Below, in pieces: positions 59,915 to 64,000 of a stretch of DNA of 64,000 bases; positions within the stretch are counted from its first letter, which is position 1, and each line of letters opens with the position of its first letter. The notes below the pieces were generated by a model. That model was not told where the DNA came from. It saw only the letters and a program-made list of their open reading frames with translations, and searched no databases. Both the position numbers and the translations under genes were made by a program. Source of the stretch: Devosia elaeis (GTDB taxonomy: Bacteria > Pseudomonadota > Alphaproteobacteria > Rhizobiales > Devosiaceae); contig NZ_LVVY01000063.1 in assembly GCF_001650025.1 (NCBI RefSeq), forward strand, positions 1 through 64,000. The letters are read 5' to 3'.

Positions 59915-60844
59915 TCAACGGTCCAGCACCGCGTCGACAAGAGCACTCAAGTCCTCTTGGGATGCTCCCGCTGACATGGCCACGATGGCGACCCCAGTAG
60001 ATGGGCTTCGGACCGCCTTGGCAGTGCATCCGGTCCATTCCCCGCCATGGATTAGCAGTGGTTGTCCATGGCGTTGGCGCAGCCCTATGCCCCAACCGTA
60101 TTCCACGAGGCCGCCGTTGATCAGATTACCCGGCCTGGTGACGAGATCAGCGATGCCGAGCGTGTCACGGTTTTGATGGTGCAGCCACAGCGAAAAAGCT
60201 CTGGCTGTTGTCCAGAGCCCGCCATCGCCTGTCGTGAGCGGGCGGCTCGATCCCATCAAGGAGGTCTGAGGAAAGCCGCTGACATCAGGCTCCGCAAACC
60301 CCATGCCATCCAATCCCAGCGGCTCGAGTAGGCGAGTTCTGATGAAACGCGCGAAGGCACATCCAGCAGCTTTCGCGACCACGTGCGCCAGCAGCACGTA
60401 GCCGAGATTGGAATAGATGTGGGTTGTGCCAGGCTTGGAGATGAGGTGCGGAAGGCGCTGCACGGCCGCCAGAGCGAATGCATCCGTCCAGTCTTCCTCG
60501 GCAGGCTCGACTTCTCCCGCGGCTGGCAGGCCCGAAATATGGTGGACGAGATGGCGTGTGGTGATGTCTCCGGCCCATCCTGGTAAATCCGGAAGGTAGT
60601 GTGCGACGGGCAAATCCGGATCAAGTTGGCCTTCTTGCACCAACAAGGCAGCGGCCGCACCGGTGATCTGTTTTGCGAGGCTCGCCGCATAGAAACGATC
60701 CGTGAGCCGGACAAAATTTCCGTCGGGCCACTTCCCCCTCCCGACCTCTTCCACCTGGCCAGCACCATCACAAACGGCGATCATCAGGGGCACATGGGAG
60801 GCCACCGCGCTCTGATCAACAAGTCGGGCGAGTTCGTCCACCAT
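59915..60844 (-). CDS. Serine hydrolase, beta-lactamase class C / DD-peptidase fold
   Basis: Encodes 309 residues. Active-site SxxK: Ser in AASLAKQITGAAAALL (about residue 55-58), YSNLGYVLLAHV (Tyr-x-Asn about 143-145) and IHGGEWTG (third motif, His-x-Gly). No signal peptide, so it may be a cytoplasmic esterase-type member rather than a secreted beta-lactamase. Lower GC and codon use unlike its neighbours, and flanking direct repeats, suggest acquisition. The substrate is unknown. Confidence 0.8.
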   Translation of the reverse strand: MVDELARLVDQSAVASHVPLMIAVCDGAGQVEEVGRGKWPDGNFVRLTDRFYAASLAKQITGAAAALLVQEGQLDPDLPVAHYLPDLPGWAGDITTRHLVHHISGLPAAGEVEPAEEDWTDAFALAAVQRLPHLISKPGTTHIYSNLGYVLLAHVVAKAAGCAFARFIRTRLLEPLGLDGMGFAEPDVSGFPQTSLMGSSRPLTTGDGGLWTTARAFSLWLHHQNRDTLGIADLVTRPGNLINGGLVEYGWGIGLRQRHGQPLLIHGGEWTGCTAKAVRSPSTGVAIVAMSAGASQEDLSALVDAVLDR

Positions 60845-61045
60845 ATGAACTGTCTAGCACACGATCATGCCCAAATGTCTGGTTTTGGCGATCCGCTAGG
60901 CGCATCTCGCATCGGTATACGCCAGATTTCGGGAATGGTGCTGATCGGCCTGAACGACCGGAATGGGATCGAAAACCATCATCGGTCCTGACGCCATGCT
61001 GCTGGCAGTCATCGCCGCATGCCTTCGCGCGACGGCGCGGTCAGC

Positions 61046-61531
61046 CTACTTGTCGTCGTCCACCACGATGGCGAAGTCGAGCGGCAGGGCGGTGGTGTAT
61101 TTGATCTGGCCCATGGCGAAGGCCGAGCTGACATCGGTGAGGTTTATCTTGCTGATCAGGCGCTTATAGAAGGTGTCATAGGCGCCGATATCGGGCACCA
61201 CCACCCGCATCAGGTAATCGACATCCCCGCTCATGCGGTAGAATTCCACCACTTCGGGAAATTCGTCGATCACACCGGAGAATTTGCGCATCCAGGCTTC
61301 GTTGTGCTCGTTGGTCTTGACCGAGACGAAGACGGTGACCCCGACATTGACCTTGGCCGGATCGAGCACGGCGACGCGGCGCTGGATGACGCCGTCTTCT
61401 TCCATCTTCTGGATGCGGCGCCAGCAGGGCGTGGTGGACAGGCCGACCTTGCGGCCGATTTCAGCCACCGGCATGGTCGCATCCCGTTGCAGGAGCGACA
61501 GAATTTTCCGGTCGATCTTGTCCAGTGCCAT
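61046..61531 (-). CDS. Lrp/AsnC-family transcriptional regulator
   Basis: Encodes 161 residues. The helix-turn-helix is at about 19-42 (ATMPVAEIGRKVGLSTTPCWRRIQKM), followed by the RAM/ligand domain (VGVTVFVSVKTNEH...EVVEFYRMSGDVDYLMRVVVPDIGAYD). Lrp-type proteins form octamers and sense amino acids. Its 3' end is one copy of the 30-33 base direct repeat. A GCGCAAT palindrome lies upstream at 61614-61630. Confidence 0.93.
   Translation of the reverse strand: MALDKIDRKILSLLQRDATMPVAEIGRKVGLSTTPCWRRIQKMEEDGVIQRRVAVLDPAKVNVGVTVFVSVKTNEHNEAWMRKFSGVIDEFPEVVEFYRMSGDVDYLMRVVVPDIGAYDTFYKRLISKINLTDVSSAFAMGQIKYTTALPLDFAIVVDDDK
61047..61079. repeat. Direct repeat of the lrp 3' end (right copy, within the gene)
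   Basis: TACTTGTCGTCGTCCACCAC then GATGGCGAAGTCG: last 11 codons of the Lrp gene. It matches 59826-59855 with a three-base gap. Integration at the 3' end of a gene that restores the reading frame would give this arrangement. Confidence 0.65.
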
Positions 61532-61613
61532 GACGCCCTCGTGAAATCAGTTTTTATCTTTACCCGCCAGACCCGACGACGGCGCGGAGATCAGTGCCAC
61601 ATACGCCCTTCTC

Positions 61614-61630
61614 GCGCAATAAAATTGCGC
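61614..61630. promoter_or_regulatory. Lrp operator candidate
   Basis: Perfect inverted repeat GCGCAAT-AAA-ATTGCGC, 82 bases ahead of the Lrp start codon in the region shared with the divergent kinase gene. Its size (about 15-17 bases, AT centre) suits Lrp/AsnC dimers. Confidence 0.5.
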
Positions 61631-61809
61631 AAAGCAAGCTATGGAACCGGAAAAGAGAAAATTAACCATGCCAGTCCCGGCGCGGTCCGTCCAGTGGGTA
61701 CGATGCCCCCCGCGATTTCATAGGCTGTTAACCACACGGCCCTAATCTGCCGCCTGTGTGTCGCGAGCGCGTCTTATGCTCGCCTTATCGAGTAACGAGT
61801 ACGAGTTCC

Positions 61810-63336
<1,527 letters not shown>

Positions 63337-63387
63337 GCGGGCGCCGCCCTATCGCAAATTCGCCGTTATCGGCTGGAGGATGGCGCC

Positions 63388-64000
63388 ATGCCCGCATTGA
63401 AATTCCCCCGCCTCGCCCTCGCCCTTGTCGCCCTGATGCTGGCTTTTCCGGCCGTGGCGCAGGAGCCGGCGGCGCAGATGAATGTCGCGCCGGTTCCCGA
63501 AACCGATCCGGCCGTCGATTTCGACACCAGCTATCGCCCCTCGCCCACCGTATCGTCCCGCCTGCAACGGGAATTCCTGGATTCGGTGCGCTGGTCCGCC
63601 GGGGTGGAGGCGCGCGACAATCTGGCCGCCGCCTTCGCCGAGCGCTCGCCGGTGGAAATCTGGCATGAGCTGGTGGCCGGGCAGGGCCTGGAGCCCAACA
63701 ATGTCGCCGACGCGCTGACCGCCTATTGGGTGCTCAACTGGATCACCGCCAATGGCGCCTATACTGCCGAGATCGACAATGCGCCGATCCAGCGGCAATT
63801 GCGCGTGGCCTTTGCCAACGACGCCAACTTCCGCACCATGGGCGATCAGCAACGCCAGCAGCTCGCCGAGGGATATATCTTCAATTTCCTGCTCGAGCAT
63901 GCCGCGCTCAACCGGGCCGTGGCGGCGCGCGATCTCGACGCGCTGAACCGGCTTGCCGCCGCGTCGGTCACCCGTTTCCAGCGCAGCATGGGCGTCAACC
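63388..64000 (+). CDS. Secreted protein of unknown function (DUF6683-like), cut by the window end
   Basis: ATG 63388 follows GGAGG by eight bases; no stop before the window ends, leaving 204 residues. Signal peptide: LALALVALMLAFPAVAQEP, cleavage about residue 24. The mature region (TVSSRLQREFLDSVRWSAG, DALTAYWVLNWITANGAY, QQLAEGYIFNFLLEHAALNRAV) resembles the secreted DUF6683 proteins, but I assign this only tentatively. Confidence 0.6.
   Translation, partial: MPALKFPRLALALVALMLAFPAVAQEPAAQMNVAPVPETDPAVDFDTSYRPSPTVSSRLQREFLDSVRWSAGVEARDNLAAAFAERSPVEIWHELVAGQGLEPNNVADALTAYWVLNWITANGAYTAEIDNAPIQRQLRVAFANDANFRTMGDQQRQQLAEGYIFNFLLEHAALNRAVAARDLDALNRLAAASVTRFQRSMGVN

Overview
This is high-GC DNA from an alphaproteobacterium, most likely a Hyphomicrobiales genome of the Devosia type. 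I judge this from the codon bias, the giant 1555-residue NAD-glutamate dehydrogenase, DUF2865 and DUF6894 proteins, a PleC/PdhS-like kinase, the rpiA-DUF2059-gor order and dense GC-rich intergenic repeats. The genus is an inference. I found no rRNA, tRNA, CRISPR array, transposase or phage gene.

Layout. 1-700: repeats only. 700-12280: a carbohydrate island with a COG4189-type regulator, GH51 arabinofuranosidase, a complete peptide/oligosaccharide-type ABC importer (substrate-binding protein, two permeases, two ATPases), a GH43-like hydrolase and a frameshifted MFS gene; two repeat elements sit inside this operon. 12300-15480: group III truncated haemoglobin, a four-cysteine (probably Fe-S) regulator, divergent FeSOD, flavin reductase, DUF6894 and a 31-residue membrane peptide. 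15700-25780: NAD-GDH, class I FBPase, AGE-family epimerase, SDR, nadC, cysQ. 26050-31980: PadR regulator with its operator, RND pump, then a phd-doc toxin-antitoxin pair. 31980-39800: methyltransferase, alpha/beta hydrolase, cytochrome P450, decayed GNAT, ArsR plus HMT1/Atm1-like exporter, LysM protein. 39820-44900: cimA, two GFA proteins, a VOC protein, a DUF559 protein and cysS, all on the minus strand. 45090-58050: FAH-family protein, DUF2865, gltX, nadE, response regulator and HWE kinase, class II DAHP synthase, gor, DUF2059, rpiA, L,D-transpeptidase. 58140-64000: moaA, a small accessory islet (DUF4160/DUF2442 pair and a serine hydrolase) inserted before an Lrp gene, a PleC-like kinase and a truncated secreted protein.

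The most notable item is a 14-codon ORF (44892 down to 44848) just upstream of cysS. It encodes MKTTCTITCCIITC, with four Cys codons. A promoter-like pair with 17-bp spacing places the likely transcription start at its ATG, so it may be leaderless. The Cys-codon segments (ATTACC, twice) are complementary to a downstream GGTAAT, and a larger hairpin follows before cysS. This looks like a cysteine-sensing leader controlling cysteinyl-tRNA synthetase and perhaps the thiol-related genes downstream (VOC, two GFA proteins, cimA).

Other recurring themes are clear palindromic operators beside small regulators or toxin-antitoxin pairs, at least two families of paired-arm intergenic repeats with variable loops, and several genes that are frameshifted, internally deleted or have an uncertain N-terminus.
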